From Cellvibrio sp. UBA7671 (GTDB lineage Bacteria > Pseudomonadota > Gammaproteobacteria > Pseudomonadales > Cellvibrionaceae), in contig DLHJ01000019.1 in NCBI GenBank assembly GCA_002483145.1, positions 480,491 to 544,490 on the forward strand: DNA of 64,000 bases, written 5' to 3'. Under the pieces are notes generated by a model. It saw only the letters and a list, made by a program, of their open reading frames with translations. It did no database searches and was not told the origin of the DNA. The position numbers were made by a program, and so were the translations under genes. Position 1 is the first letter of the stretch. Each line of letters opens with the position of its first letter. This document shows positions 26,661 through 35,731 of this stretch, one piece after another.

Positions 26661-27113
26661 ATATGCGAGTGATTTAATGGTTCGTTTATCGTAAAAACGA
26701 GTATAGGCAGATACAGAATGTAAGCAAAAAAGTAGGCGGTAGATATTTTTCTGTGTAAGAGAAAAGTGATCAAAAAAATGATTTTTTATATCAAGTGGGG
26801 ATGGGTTTTTGAAGCTTATGCGGTTTGGTTATTGTTTTTTATATAATGGCCGCTTTTGATGCCATTAATAATTATTGATGTGCCAGTTTTTGCATTTTCT
26901 ATATGCTTAGTCTTTATATTCATAGATTGTTATTATTCTATTATTATTTTTACATTGATATTTTTCACGTTTTGAGGTTGGGATTTTGGCTAAAGGTGAA
27001 GTGTTAAGGAGTTGGTGCCTCGTTGTTAAGGTCTATTTGGTTTTACAAAATAGAATGAGAAATGTTAATACCTTGGCAATTATGGTAAAAATAATCACGC
27101 ATGGTTTTGCTGT

Positions 27114-27157
27114 GCAAGACTGTCGGTGAATATATTACTGTCCTCACCGAGTCTTGC
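27114..27157 (-). terminator. Hairpin downstream of the SDR gene
   Basis: GCAAGACTGTCGGTGA pairs with TCACCGAGTCTTGC with one bulge, over a 14-base loop. It lies about 30 bases past the SDR stop codon and is a likely 3' end for that transcript. Confidence 0.5.
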
Positions 27158-27188
27158 ATCGTTTAATCTGTTTTCTTTCATGCTTCTG

Positions 27189-27983
27189 TTACAAACCAAA
27201 TCCACCGTCGATATTCCAGCTTGCTCCCGTCACATAAGCGGTCTCATCACTGGCGAGATACGCAACCAATCCGGCAATTTCCTCCGCTTTGCCGTAGCGC
27301 GGCAAAGCCATTATGCCGCGCAAGGTATCGGCGAAATCGCCTGTCGCCGGATTCATATCCGTATCCACCGGGCCGGGTTGGATATTATTGGCAGTAATTC
27401 CGCGTGCACCCAGATCCCGTGCAAGGCCGCGGGTAAACGTTGCAATCGCACCTTTACTCAGGCTGTACACCGACATACCCGGGAAGGGCACAATTTCGGC
27501 ATTAATGCTGCCGATATTAATAATGCGCCCGCCGGATTTCATATGGCGCAATGCCTCTTGTACTGCAATAAATATCCCTTTCACGTTAACCGCGAGTAGG
27601 TGATCAAAATCGGCTTCGGCGAAATCGTTGATGGGTGCCATGGTGGCCACACCGGCGTTGTTGACGAGAATATCCAACCCGCCTAATTGTTTGGCGGTTT
27701 CAGCAACTGCATGTTTGATCTCTTCTGTTTTGGCGCTGTTGGCCTGGATTGCGATGGCGTTGCCGCCCGCGACGCGAATAGTGTTCACAACCTCGTCTGC
27801 GCTGCTGCTGTTATTGGCGTAAGTAATGGCAACAGCCGCGCCCTGGCTGGCGAGGCGTTTGGCGATGGCTGCACCTATGCCGCGCGATCCGCCGGTCACC
27901 AATGCGACTTTGCCCGCGAATGATTGGTCGGTGGATTGGTGGGTAGTCTGTGTTTGGGTTGGGTTGTTTGCTTGGGTGCTCAT
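27189..27983 (-). CDS. SDR-family oxidoreductase
   Basis: A 264-residue classical short-chain dehydrogenase/reductase. After a Gln/Thr-rich N-terminal tail of about 22 residues come the cofactor motif TGGSRGIG, the structural NNAG, the catalytic Ser in IGSIN, and Tyr-x3-Lys in YSLSK. The C-terminus GASWNIDGGFGL is typical of FabG-like reductases. It probably uses NADP(H), but the substrate is unknown. It is divergent from a LysR regulator 135 bases away, a common arrangement in which the regulator controls the SDR gene. Confidence 0.92.
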   Translation of the reverse strand: MSTQANNPTQTQTTHQSTDQSFAGKVALVTGGSRGIGAAIAKRLASQGAAVAITYANNSSSADEVVNTIRVAGGNAIAIQANSAKTEEIKHAVAETAKQLGGLDILVNNAGVATMAPINDFAEADFDHLLAVNVKGIFIAVQEALRHMKSGGRIINIGSINAEIVPFPGMSVYSLSKGAIATFTRGLARDLGARGITANNIQPGPVDTDMNPATGDFADTLRGIMALPRYGKAEEIAGLVAYLASDETAYVTGASWNIDGGFGL

Positions 27984-28118
27984 GGTGTTTGCTCCGGTAA
28001 GTTGGTTGGTGTTAATGCTTTATCACGGAGCCAGTGTGCTGCTTTTATTGCTTTGCAAGTAGTGGGTAATTGGTGCAATCATATTCAACCAAAAGTTGAA
28101 AGTTAAATGAGAGGCAGA

Positions 28119-29042
28119 ATGGAAACCCTGGCCAGTATCGAATCCTTCGTGCGCAGTGCAGAGACCAGCAGCTTTTCTGCTGCCGCGCGTTTGCTTGGGC
28201 TCACGCCCGCTGCCATCAGTAAAAATGTCGCGACATTGGAAGGGAAATTGGGTGTGCGATTATTCCAGCGCAGTACGCGCCGGTTGACGCTGACAGAGGC
28301 GGGCGAAGCATTTTTGCTGGAGGTCAGTGGCGGCCTGGATACCGTGCAGGCCGCGCTGGCCAACGCCAGCCGCAATCGAGGGCAGCCTTCGGGCACCTTG
28401 AAAGTCAGCCTTGCGTTTGCCTTTGGCCGGCAATACATCTTGCCGCTATTGACCGATTTTATGGCGAAGTATCCAGATATCCAGCCGGATTGGCGGTTTG
28501 AAAATCGGCAAGTAGATTTGATCAATGAAGGAATTGATGTGGCGATTGGCGGCGGGATCGAATTGTCACCGGGAGTTGTTGCGCGTGAACTGGCGCGTCC
28601 ACATATGGTTTTGGTTGCATCCCCCGCGTTTCTCGCCGATAAAAAAATGCCGAAAGTTCTCGCTGATGTATCGGCCTGGGATGCGATAGTGCGGCGTTCA
28701 TCCAATACCGGGCGGATTCAACCCTGGCAATTGCGCAACAAAAATAATGAGCAGGATATGGTTGAACCTAAGGCGCGGGTGATCCTCAATGACCCTGAAG
28801 CGATTTGTAATGCAGTGTTGATGGACGTTGGGATTGCCTTGGTACCTATGCCGCATGTGCGCAATTATTTACAGGATGGCAGCCTTATCCGGCTGTTGCC
28901 CAAATGGTATGGCGATGTGGGGCCGCTGGCGATTTATTTTTCCAGTGCAAAATTATTGCCCGCTAAAACCCGGGTATTTGTCGATTTTATTGTGGAACAT
29001 TTTCGCCATGAAGATCTTGCTAAAAAGTTTTCCGCATTTTAA
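28119..29042 (+). CDS. LysR-family transcriptional regulator
   Basis: A 307-residue LysR protein: N-terminal winged helix (about 1-60; FSAAARLLGLTPAAISKNVATLEGKLG with RLFQRSTRRLTLTEAG) and a two-lobe effector domain (about 88-295). The start chosen is the ATG at 28119, which has GAGAGGC just upstream; an ATG four codons earlier is equally open but lacks a site. It is divergent from the SDR gene, the presumed target. Its last 4 bases overlap the end of the convergent acyltransferase gene. Confidence 0.92.
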   Translation: METLASIESFVRSAETSSFSAAARLLGLTPAAISKNVATLEGKLGVRLFQRSTRRLTLTEAGEAFLLEVSGGLDTVQAALANASRNRGQPSGTLKVSLAFAFGRQYILPLLTDFMAKYPDIQPDWRFENRQVDLINEGIDVAIGGGIELSPGVVARELARPHMVLVASPAFLADKKMPKVLADVSAWDAIVRRSSNTGRIQPWQLRNKNNEQDMVEPKARVILNDPEAICNAVLMDVGIALVPMPHVRNYLQDGSLIRLLPKWYGDVGPLAIYFSSAKLLPAKTRVFVDFIVEHFRHEDLAKKFSAF

Positions 29043-29848
29043 CTAAATAATTCTTTTTCAATCATCGCCAATAATTTGCGATAACCCGTGCTCAGTTTTT
29101 TGCGCAGTTGGCGTACGTCCACATAATAAGCAGCGCGTTTGCCGTGGTATTCCACGGGTGCGCCAATCGGTGTGAAGTGGATGCCGACAAAATTCAGGCT
29201 GCGTGCCAATCTGGGTTCCATCATTACAAACACATGGTGGATCCGGTTTTTATGGCAGAGTGCGATTGCGGATAAATATAAACTGACGGCGATATAGGGA
29301 AAAAAGCGAAGTTCTTGTGTGGAAAAGGTTTGTTCGTTGATGGCACCAGTGGCGCCACCGGCAAATTGGTCTACTTGCCGTTTTCTAAACGCGAGTGGTA
29401 CAGCGAGGCGTGATATTTCACAAATCTGGTGCGGTAAAAAATGGCGCGGGCGCAATTGCTCATCGGTAATTGCCTGCGGACAGAATTTTTCCATAGGCAA
29501 GAGTTCATCACTATTGCGTGTGGCAATTAATCGTAGTGTGCCAGCGAGTGCACCGGAACTTGCGTGGCGAATAAAACAGTGGATTGAGCGCTGATCAAAT
29601 TCATCTTGTTCGATATGGTGATGGTTAGTTTCTTCAAAATGCAATTCTTCGCAATAAACTTGATAGCGCAGTTTATACACTTCCTTTTTTAGCGCTTCGG
29701 ATTTGGCCAGTTGCGGTTTTAAATAATTGGAAAAGTGTTTGGCGATTGCTTCAGCTTCATCGCTTGCCAGTGTTGCGGCATTTTTTTGTGGTGCGGTGCA
29801 AATAATCTGGTCAGTAGTTGCCTGCTTGAGTGATTTCATATAATCCAT
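29039..29848 (-). CDS. PEP-CTERM/exosortase-associated acyltransferase
   Basis: A 269-residue cytoplasmic GNAT-like protein related to N-acyl-homoserine-lactone synthases. It has the features of the acyltransferase family that travels with PEP-CTERM/exosortase systems: VYKLRYQVYCEELHFE, then DQRSIHCFIRH, GTLRLIA, ICEISRLAV and VMMEPRLARSLNFVGI. Residue positions such as the RYQVYCEE entry and the EISRLAV strand are conserved in that group. The start was set at the ATG preceded by AAAAGGAAAC. A PEP-CTERM protein is encoded 6 kb away at 35732-36373, but no exosortase gene is in the window. Confidence 0.85.
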   Translation of the reverse strand: MDYMKSLKQATTDQIICTAPQKNAATLASDEAEAIAKHFSNYLKPQLAKSEALKKEVYKLRYQVYCEELHFEETNHHHIEQDEFDQRSIHCFIRHASSGALAGTLRLIATRNSDELLPMEKFCPQAITDEQLRPRHFLPHQICEISRLAVPLAFRKRQVDQFAGGATGAINEQTFSTQELRFFPYIAVSLYLSAIALCHKNRIHHVFVMMEPRLARSLNFVGIHFTPIGAPVEYHGKRAAYYVDVRQLRKKLSTGYRKLLAMIEKELFS

Positions 29849-30027
29849 GTTTCCTTTTCCAATCATATCAAAAGCTATTGTAGTTCCCTGATTTACTCTC
29901 TTGCCTAACTAAATAATTCTATGGGTAATCCAGTATATTCAGAATCTGTATTCGCTTTTTTTTGTAGGCCAGACATGTATTATCAACTAATGCTATGCAG
30001 TTTTTTGATTATTCGTTTTTGTGCTAA

Positions 30028-30043
30028 TTGAAAGCGTTTACCC
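30028..30043. promoter_or_regulatory. LacI-like half-palindromic motif upstream of the M15 gene
   Basis: TTGAAAGCGTTTACCC has the AAGCGTTTAC core seen in several LacI-family operators. It lies about 95 bases ahead of the M15 peptidase start. Support is weak, since symmetry is imperfect and no regulator gene is nearby. The rest of the 29849-30138 gap shows only AT-rich sequence. Confidence 0.2.
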
Positions 30044-30138
30044 ATTCGTATGTCTGTGCTCTAGTAACAGAATATTTTTAATTCTTTGTGTGCGCTAAAA
30101 GCCCGATGTTTAACCGCGTGAGTTTTAAGGAGAGCAGC

Positions 30139-30750
30139 ATGCGTATTGATGAAATGATTGCCGCAGTACAACAAGAGTTGGGTATAGGTGTGGATGGTAA
30201 AGCCGGGCCGGAAACATGGGGGGCGATTTATAAAAAAATCTGTAAGGTCACTCAAGCTGAAATGGTGCAAGTGGTGGGCGCTTTGGAACCTGTGGATGAG
30301 CGCAGTGAAAAAACTATCGCAACCCTCTTGCCAGAGGTCCAACCCTTTGCGCGTGCGCTGGTGCAGAAGGCCAGTGCGAATGGCATGACGATAAAAATCC
30401 TGAGCGGTTTGCGTACCTATGAAGAGCAAGATGCGTTGTATGCGCAGGGCCGAACCGCGCCGGGTAATAAAGTTACTAATGCAAAGGGTGGGTTTTCCAA
30501 TCACAATTTTGGTATTGCATTTGATATAGGTGTTTTTGAGGGGGCCAAATATCTGGGGGATTCTCCCAAATACAAAGCGGTGGGGGTATTGGGGATGGAG
30601 TTAGGTCTGGAATGGGGCGGCAATTGGAAAACCATTGTTGACCAACCCCACTATCAACTGCGGCCACTGTGGGCCGCTAACATGGCAGAGCGCGATATGT
30701 TGGCAGAATTGCGTGCGCGCAAAGCGTCGGGCAAGGGCGTTTATAGCTAA
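30139..30750 (+). CDS. M15 family D-Ala-D-Ala carboxypeptidase/endolysin-like peptidase
   Basis: A 203-residue protein. The N-terminal part (about 1-40; GIGVDGKAGPETWGAI) looks like a peptidoglycan-binding repeat. The M15 VanY/endolysin-type domain follows (about 80-190), with SGLRTYEEQDALYAQGR, the metal-binding SNHNFGIAFDIG (His...Asp) and DQPHYQL (second His). Such enzymes cut peptidoglycan cross-links or stems. No signal peptide is visible, as in phage or TDxD-type endolysins. The start was set at the ATG after TAAGGAGAGCAGC, 17 codons inside the longest reading. Confidence 0.88.
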   Translation: MRIDEMIAAVQQELGIGVDGKAGPETWGAIYKKICKVTQAEMVQVVGALEPVDERSEKTIATLLPEVQPFARALVQKASANGMTIKILSGLRTYEEQDALYAQGRTAPGNKVTNAKGGFSNHNFGIAFDIGVFEGAKYLGDSPKYKAVGVLGMELGLEWGGNWKTIVDQPHYQLRPLWAANMAERDMLAELRARKASGKGVYS

Positions 30751-30824
30751 TTCACCGTTTTGGTGAATCATCCATTTAGCTTCTATACTGCCAGACATAA
30801 AATTCATAAAGCAGGGTGTTCATT

Positions 30825-31694
30825 ATGTCGAGGCTGGTTGTCCTGTGCGTGCAGCGGACAGCATTAGTATTATTGCTTTGTTGTGCGGGTGTTGTTTGGG
30901 CTAGTGCATCGGCAACTAGTAGCGTTGTTATTCGTCAGTCCAATATCACCGATATCGTCAATGAAGATTATTACTTTTATCGGGTCCTGGAATTAGCCCT
31001 GAATAAAACCGATGCACAATGGGGCGCTGTGCAGATAAAACAATTGCCCTACCGGCCAGAAGATAAACGCTTACGTAGTGCGTTGATGCAGGCAAGTGTT
31101 GATGTGCTTTGGTCGCCGACCAGTGCCGACTTTGAGCGGCAGATGTTACCGGTGCGCATATCGCTGCTAAAAGAACTGAATAATTATCGCCTCTTGTTAA
31201 TCCGCAAAAATGAGCAGCCGGCGTTCTCTGCAGTTCGGTCAATTGATGATCTGCGTAAACTCAGAGGTGGGATGGGCGCACAATGGACAGATGCCAGTAT
31301 TATGGAATACAACCGATTGCCGTTAGTGAAGGCGGTCGGTTATGGAAAGTTATTTAAAATGTTGGCTGCAAAACGGTTTGATTATTTTTCCCGTGGCGTG
31401 TATCAAATTCAGTCCGAAGTAAATTTTTATCCCGAGTTGGAATTGCAGATTGAGCAGGAATTAATGTTGAGTTATCCCAATGAAGTGTATTTTTTTGTCA
31501 ATAAAAATAATATCGACTTGGCCAAGCGGCTTGAAACGGGTTTAAAAATTGCACAGAGAGATGGTAGTTTTGATCAATTGTTTAACAGTATTCCACGCTA
31601 CCAATGGGGAATGGAATTACTGAAAAAACACCAGCGGCGGGTGATTACACTCCAGCCGCTACCGATTAAGCCGCCTGCCATAAATAAACAATAA
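30825..31694 (+). CDS. Periplasmic substrate-binding-like protein (SBP family 3 type)
   Basis: A 289-residue exported protein. The signal peptide (about 1-29, core ALVLLLCCAGVVWA) is followed by two alpha/beta lobes resembling extracellular solute-binding family 3. Motifs such as LWSPTSADFERQ, DDLRKLRGGMGAQWTD and KRFDYFSRGVYQIQ are typical of the stand-alone 'transporter substrate-binding' proteins of Cellvibrio and relatives, which are often linked to signalling rather than ABC transport. No permease or ATPase is adjacent. An ATG at 30825 was chosen; a GTG three codons upstream is possible. Ligand unknown. Confidence 0.75.
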   Translation: MSRLVVLCVQRTALVLLLCCAGVVWASASATSSVVIRQSNITDIVNEDYYFYRVLELALNKTDAQWGAVQIKQLPYRPEDKRLRSALMQASVDVLWSPTSADFERQMLPVRISLLKELNNYRLLLIRKNEQPAFSAVRSIDDLRKLRGGMGAQWTDASIMEYNRLPLVKAVGYGKLFKMLAAKRFDYFSRGVYQIQSEVNFYPELELQIEQELMLSYPNEVYFFVNKNNIDLAKRLETGLKIAQRDGSFDQLFNSIPRYQWGMELLKKHQRRVITLQPLPIKPPAINKQ

Positions 31695-31705
31695 ATTTTC
31701 CTTGG

Positions 31706-33025
31706 TTAGTGCGAGTGTTCTCCTGCTGTCGGTTCTGCAATACCCAACCAGGTCAGTTTATTGGGTACAAAATCCAATTGGATTGTGGTGTTCACTTTTG
31801 CTTCATCCAGATGTATTTGTTTGATCTGGTTTGTAATCGGATCGCTCACGTACGCAAAGTGGCCCGGTGTTAAGGCTAGTTCAAATTTGCTGCCGGTAGG
31901 CAGTGCTGTGATATTGCTGGTAATGGCTTGCACGCGCGCTTTAAGGCTCCAGTCGTCGCTGTGTAAAATAGTCAGCTTGCCTTGATTATCCAAAATCACA
32001 AAAAATTCTCCATCGTCGGCAAAGCCATAACTGCTAGCTGTAGGGGCGGGTGAGATACTGGCGTCAACCCAGTTAACAGGTGTGATGGTATTGGTACTGG
32101 TATTGATTGCATAAAATTGCCCTGCAGCTATACCGATAAATTCATCAACAGCATTATCGCCGAGTACTGTACCTATGCGGGTAGTGCCAGTGAAACTTGC
32201 GGGGTTGGTAATTTTTTTCGCGGTGAACGTCGTATCGGTTTGGGTGATAACCAAGACTCCATCCGTGCAGCCAAACGCAATTTGTTTTTCATTTTGCGCA
32301 CTACCGTGCAGGCCGGGGCAGTTTTCACTGAAAATAGTTTCATCCACGAAGTAACCGTTGTGCGCGCGATAAACCGCAACCCGGTCGGGCAACGTGCTAG
32401 TGGCTGCGGCATCGCGTACCGTGGAAATTAAATAATCCCCGCGACCCTGAGCCGCACCGTGCATATGCGTAGAGTACTCCAGCACTGTACCTGCAGTGTT
32501 GTTGGCAATATCTGTTTCAGTAAATACCCCCACACTTGCGGGTGCGGCAGTCTCGCCATTGCCATCAAAAAAAATCACAGATTGTTCATCAGTGCCGGTG
32601 AAGTGTGTTGGTCGCGTTTTATTGATACTGAACAACATTTGTTTTGGGGGTTGGTCGTAATCATCTAGATGATCGCCATGGTCTTCCTGCCAGAGGCCTC
32701 CATCAATGACGTCTACGCGGTCAGCCGTGCGCTGTACCACAAAACCGTAGCGGTGATTGGGGCTTGCATAAAGTGCGTTGGGCGCTTCACTAACCGCCAC
32801 TTCATGTAACACGCTTTTTTCATTGATATCAACCACACTGACTTTAGCCTGGTCTTTGGCGGAAATTAACAAGCGTCCCTGTGTTGTCACTTCATCATCG
32901 TGATCATGGTCGTCTTCAATAGGGACGGGTTCGCGTTCAACAATTTTGGTATCGCTTCCGCCGCAACCACTGAGAAGCGCGGCCACAAATAATAATGTAA
33001 GGCTCGGTAGCACACTTGTTTTCAT
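31706..33025 (-). CDS. AztD-like zinc metallochaperone lipoprotein
   Basis: A 439-residue lipoprotein (lipobox LLSGC, Cys21). A His/Asp-rich segment DDHDHDDE follows, then a probable seven-bladed beta-propeller with repeating strand patterns, several His clusters (THMHGAAQG, EDHGDHLDDYD) and a His-terminated C-end (GEHSH). This matches AztD-type periplasmic zinc chaperones, which hand zinc to uptake proteins. It lies 101 bases downstream of the histidine-rich TonB receptor on the same strand and probably shares its zinc-regulated transcript. The AztABC partners are not in the window. Confidence 0.8.
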   Translation of the reverse strand: MKTSVLPSLTLLFVAALLSGCGGSDTKIVEREPVPIEDDHDHDDEVTTQGRLLISAKDQAKVSVVDINEKSVLHEVAVSEAPNALYASPNHRYGFVVQRTADRVDVIDGGLWQEDHGDHLDDYDQPPKQMLFSINKTRPTHFTGTDEQSVIFFDGNGETAAPASVGVFTETDIANNTAGTVLEYSTHMHGAAQGRGDYLISTVRDAAATSTLPDRVAVYRAHNGYFVDETIFSENCPGLHGSAQNEKQIAFGCTDGVLVITQTDTTFTAKKITNPASFTGTTRIGTVLGDNAVDEFIGIAAGQFYAINTSTNTITPVNWVDASISPAPTASSYGFADDGEFFVILDNQGKLTILHSDDWSLKARVQAITSNITALPTGSKFELALTPGHFAYVSDPITNQIKQIHLDEAKVNTTIQLDFVPNKLTWLGIAEPTAGEHSH

Positions 33026-33126
33026 TTCTCGATTACCTTTTGAGTATTGCTTATTTCAGGCAATAGTTATGGATACCCGCATGCGCGGGCAAGACTAGTG
33101 CCTAGTGGATTACAATAAATTAAGGG

Positions 33127-35505
33127 CTAAAAATTGCCGCTAACACCTATAGCAAATGAACGTGCGGGCAGGGGAGCTTTATCCTTTAGGAAGGAGGCGT
33201 GCACGCGCGCGTATTCGTCGGTGAGGTTGTGGCCTTTGAGATAAATTTTTAGATCTTCACTGAGCAAGTAACTCACCTGAGCATCAATGAGCGTGTAGCC
33301 GTCGGTGTTGGTTTCAAAGGCGGCGGTTTGGTCTTGTTCAAAATAATGTTGACCGCTTAACTCGGCGCGCCAGTTGCCAATTTCATATTCGCCACGCGCG
33401 CCTATGCGCAAGGGTGGTATGCGCGGTAAATCGCCCCCTTCATCCAGTTGCGCGCGAATATAGTCACTGGTGATACTGAGTTTTAAGGGCGTGCTCATCT
33501 GCCAAATAATTTCGCCTTCAAAACCATAGAGATTTGCATCGTGTGCCTGATAAATAAATACCGGTAATTCGCTGCTGTCTTCGTGTTCATCTTCGCCGCT
33601 TTCACTCGCATGGTCATGCGCACCTTCGAGCGTCATACCTGTATCAGTCAGGTAGTAATAATTGTTGATGCTGTTATAAAACGCGTTGAGGATAAAACCA
33701 AAATCGCCTTCAAATTTACGCAGCGAAAGGTCGATATTGTTGGAGGTTTCCAACTCAATATCCGCACGCGTCAAATCAAAATGAAATTCACCCGCTTCAT
33801 CTTCCACGACTTGTAGCAGTGCGCCCACTTCATACAAGCCTGAGCCAATGTGTGGGCCGAATGAAAATAATTCTGCTGCAGAAGGTGAGCGCTCTGCATG
33901 GGTGTAAGAAAAGGCGAGGTTGTAGCCGGGGGTGAAATCCCACACCAATCCAGCGGAGGCACTAAACGGTGTTGATTCGGTATCGATAGAAAATACGCTT
34001 AAGTATTCGTCGTGGTGATCGCCTTCATCTTCATGGTGATGTTCATTTAAATCGACACGCATATTGTCTGCAGATACTTTGACTTGTTCGATGCGCGCTC
34101 CTAATTGCACCAGCACATCGCCAAAGTGACGCTCTTCCATTAACGCCAGTGCAACGCTGCTGGTATCGCTGGGTGGTGTGAATGCCTCTTCACCAATCGC
34201 CGAAAAATCGGCGTGTTTGTAGTGCACACTCACTGCACCGCGCCAATCCGCGAGTGGATGGTGGAATAAATCGATACGCGCTTCCTGGCTCTCGTTGTTA
34301 AACGTCGTTCCAATCGCACCATTTTCAATTTCGCTGTGTTCGTAATCGGTAAAACCAAAACGGGTATTGATTGCGCTGAACCAGTCGTCGTCAAGCGAGA
34401 GTTCACTCAGGAATTGCACGCGGTCCTGTTTTAAATCGGCGTACACATCGACCGCTTCGCCTTCGTGGCCGTGACCGGGAATGCCGTATTGGCGTTCAAG
34501 ATGGCCGTAGGAGAGACCGACAAAACCTTCATCCAAAATGTAACTGGTGCCCAGGTTAAACCCTTTTGCTTTAGTGGATGAGTTGGCTAAACGATCTTCG
34601 TTGTGCTCTGCGTGATTTTCTTCTTCGTGCTCTTCATGGGTTTCGATTTCTGCAGCGCCGGGGATTTTGTAATCGTCTGCTTCACGCCAGAATCCATCCA
34701 GATGTAAACCCACATTGGCCACACCGGTATTGCCACTGGCGGCGACAAGTTTGTCATTGGCAACGGAATCGCGCTCCAAGCGCCACTCGCCGTAGGTATC
34801 GGTGCCTTGCGGAATGCGATCATCGACAATATTCACCACACCGCCAATCGCACCGCTGCCATAAAACAAAGTGGCAGGGCCGCGCAGGATTTCTATCTGG
34901 CGCGCGGTTGAGGCTTCTGTCGCCACGGCGTGGTCGGGGCCAACGCGTGAGGCATCGCCAGCGTCCAATCCATTCTGGGTTATCAAGACGCGCGGACCTT
35001 CAAGGCCGCGGATAATCGGGCTGCTCGCCACTGGGCCGTAATAATTGGAGTGCACGCCGACTTCATTTTTTAACGTCTCACCTAACGTAGCTGCCTGGCG
35101 GTCGCGCAATTGCTCGCCACCCAGCACAGTCACTGGTTGTGCCGATTCCATATTGGATGCGTGCCAAGGCAGGCCAACCACATTCACCACTTCCATTGCG
35201 GTGCTGCTCAGTACCAGCTCGGCTGGTTGATCGCCCTGCGCAAGATGAAAGGTTTTGTGCATAAATGCCGGGGCTTTTACATGTAGCTCGACATCTTTAC
35301 CGGTTTGGACAGGAAGGCTGAATTCGCCGCGTGCGTTGGTGCGTATCTGCAGGTTGGAGCCCACCACATCCAGACTGGCGTTGGCAATTGGTTGCCCCTG
35401 TTCATCGCGCACCACGCCTTGTACTTGCGCCAGTGCCGAATGGCTGGCGGCGACTATCGCTAGACATAGCAAGGACCTCGTCATGTTTTTCTTAGTAACC
35501 AACAT
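33127..35505 (-). CDS. TonB-dependent receptor, zinc type (ZnuD-like)
   Basis: A 792-residue outer-membrane receptor. A signal peptide (ending SALAQ) and a carboxypeptidase-regulatory-like beta domain (about 30-105; QGVVRDEQGQPIANASLDVVG) come first. The plug follows (LGETLKNEVGVHSN, GLEGPRVLITQNG) and then the 22-strand barrel ending in Phe (GVSGNF). Several extracellular loops are extremely His/Glu-rich: EEHEEENHAEHNED, EHHHEDEGDHHDEY, GAHDHASESGEDEHED. This is the signature of ZnuD-type zinc receptors. The start has GTGGAGAGAAAG just upstream. A Zur-like palindrome lies about 70 bases ahead. Energy would come from TonB-ExbBD (15322-17136). Confidence 0.9.
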   Translation of the reverse strand: MLVTKKNMTRSLLCLAIVAASHSALAQVQGVVRDEQGQPIANASLDVVGSNLQIRTNARGEFSLPVQTGKDVELHVKAPAFMHKTFHLAQGDQPAELVLSSTAMEVVNVVGLPWHASNMESAQPVTVLGGEQLRDRQAATLGETLKNEVGVHSNYYGPVASSPIIRGLEGPRVLITQNGLDAGDASRVGPDHAVATEASTARQIEILRGPATLFYGSGAIGGVVNIVDDRIPQGTDTYGEWRLERDSVANDKLVAASGNTGVANVGLHLDGFWREADDYKIPGAAEIETHEEHEEENHAEHNEDRLANSSTKAKGFNLGTSYILDEGFVGLSYGHLERQYGIPGHGHEGEAVDVYADLKQDRVQFLSELSLDDDWFSAINTRFGFTDYEHSEIENGAIGTTFNNESQEARIDLFHHPLADWRGAVSVHYKHADFSAIGEEAFTPPSDTSSVALALMEERHFGDVLVQLGARIEQVKVSADNMRVDLNEHHHEDEGDHHDEYLSVFSIDTESTPFSASAGLVWDFTPGYNLAFSYTHAERSPSAAELFSFGPHIGSGLYEVGALLQVVEDEAGEFHFDLTRADIELETSNNIDLSLRKFEGDFGFILNAFYNSINNYYYLTDTGMTLEGAHDHASESGEDEHEDSSELPVFIYQAHDANLYGFEGEIIWQMSTPLKLSITSDYIRAQLDEGGDLPRIPPLRIGARGEYEIGNWRAELSGQHYFEQDQTAAFETNTDGYTLIDAQVSYLLSEDLKIYLKGHNLTDEYARVHASFLKDKAPLPARSFAIGVSGNF

Positions 35506-35572
35506 CTTTCTCTCCACATCCAACAGCAAACAGATTTACCGGTCAGGCCGACCAGCGTTTGAATTTTTGGTG

Positions 35573-35589
35573 ATGTTATACTATAACGT
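35573..35589. promoter_or_regulatory. Zur-box-like operator for the zinc-uptake genes
   Basis: ATGTTATACTATAACGT is a near-perfect palindrome around GTTATAnTATAAC, the core of the gammaproteobacterial Zur consensus. It lies about 70 bases ahead of the zinc-type receptor start. The match and the downstream His-rich receptor and AztD-like gene support each other. Confidence 0.75.
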
Positions 35590-35669
35590 ATTTAAGGGCA
35601 ACAAAGGTGGCGGGGGGAGTTTTTAAGTATTTATTCGGTGGGTAATTTGAGGAAAATGTAAGCTATAAA

Positions 35670-35706
35670 AACAGCAAAGCCCCATCTTGTGGATGGGGCT
35701 TTGTGG
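35670..35706 (-). terminator. Terminator of the PEP-CTERM gene
   Basis: On the reverse strand CAAAGCCCCATC and GATGGGGCTTTG form a 12-bp stem followed by CTGTTTTTA. It lies about 26 bases beyond the stop of the gene at 35732-36373. Confidence 0.85.
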
Positions 35707-35731
35707 GGGGAAAGCTAAACCGCTATTGCTA

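Noticed and set aside
30061..30504. 147-codon reverse ORF over the M15 peptidase
   Set aside because: Antisense to a gene with clear M15 motifs; no start signal.
33071..33091. Short GC-rich hairpin between the receptor and AztD-like genes as a REP element or terminator
   Set aside because: The stem is only about 7 bp without a T-run and no second copy was noticed, so it was not listed as a feature.
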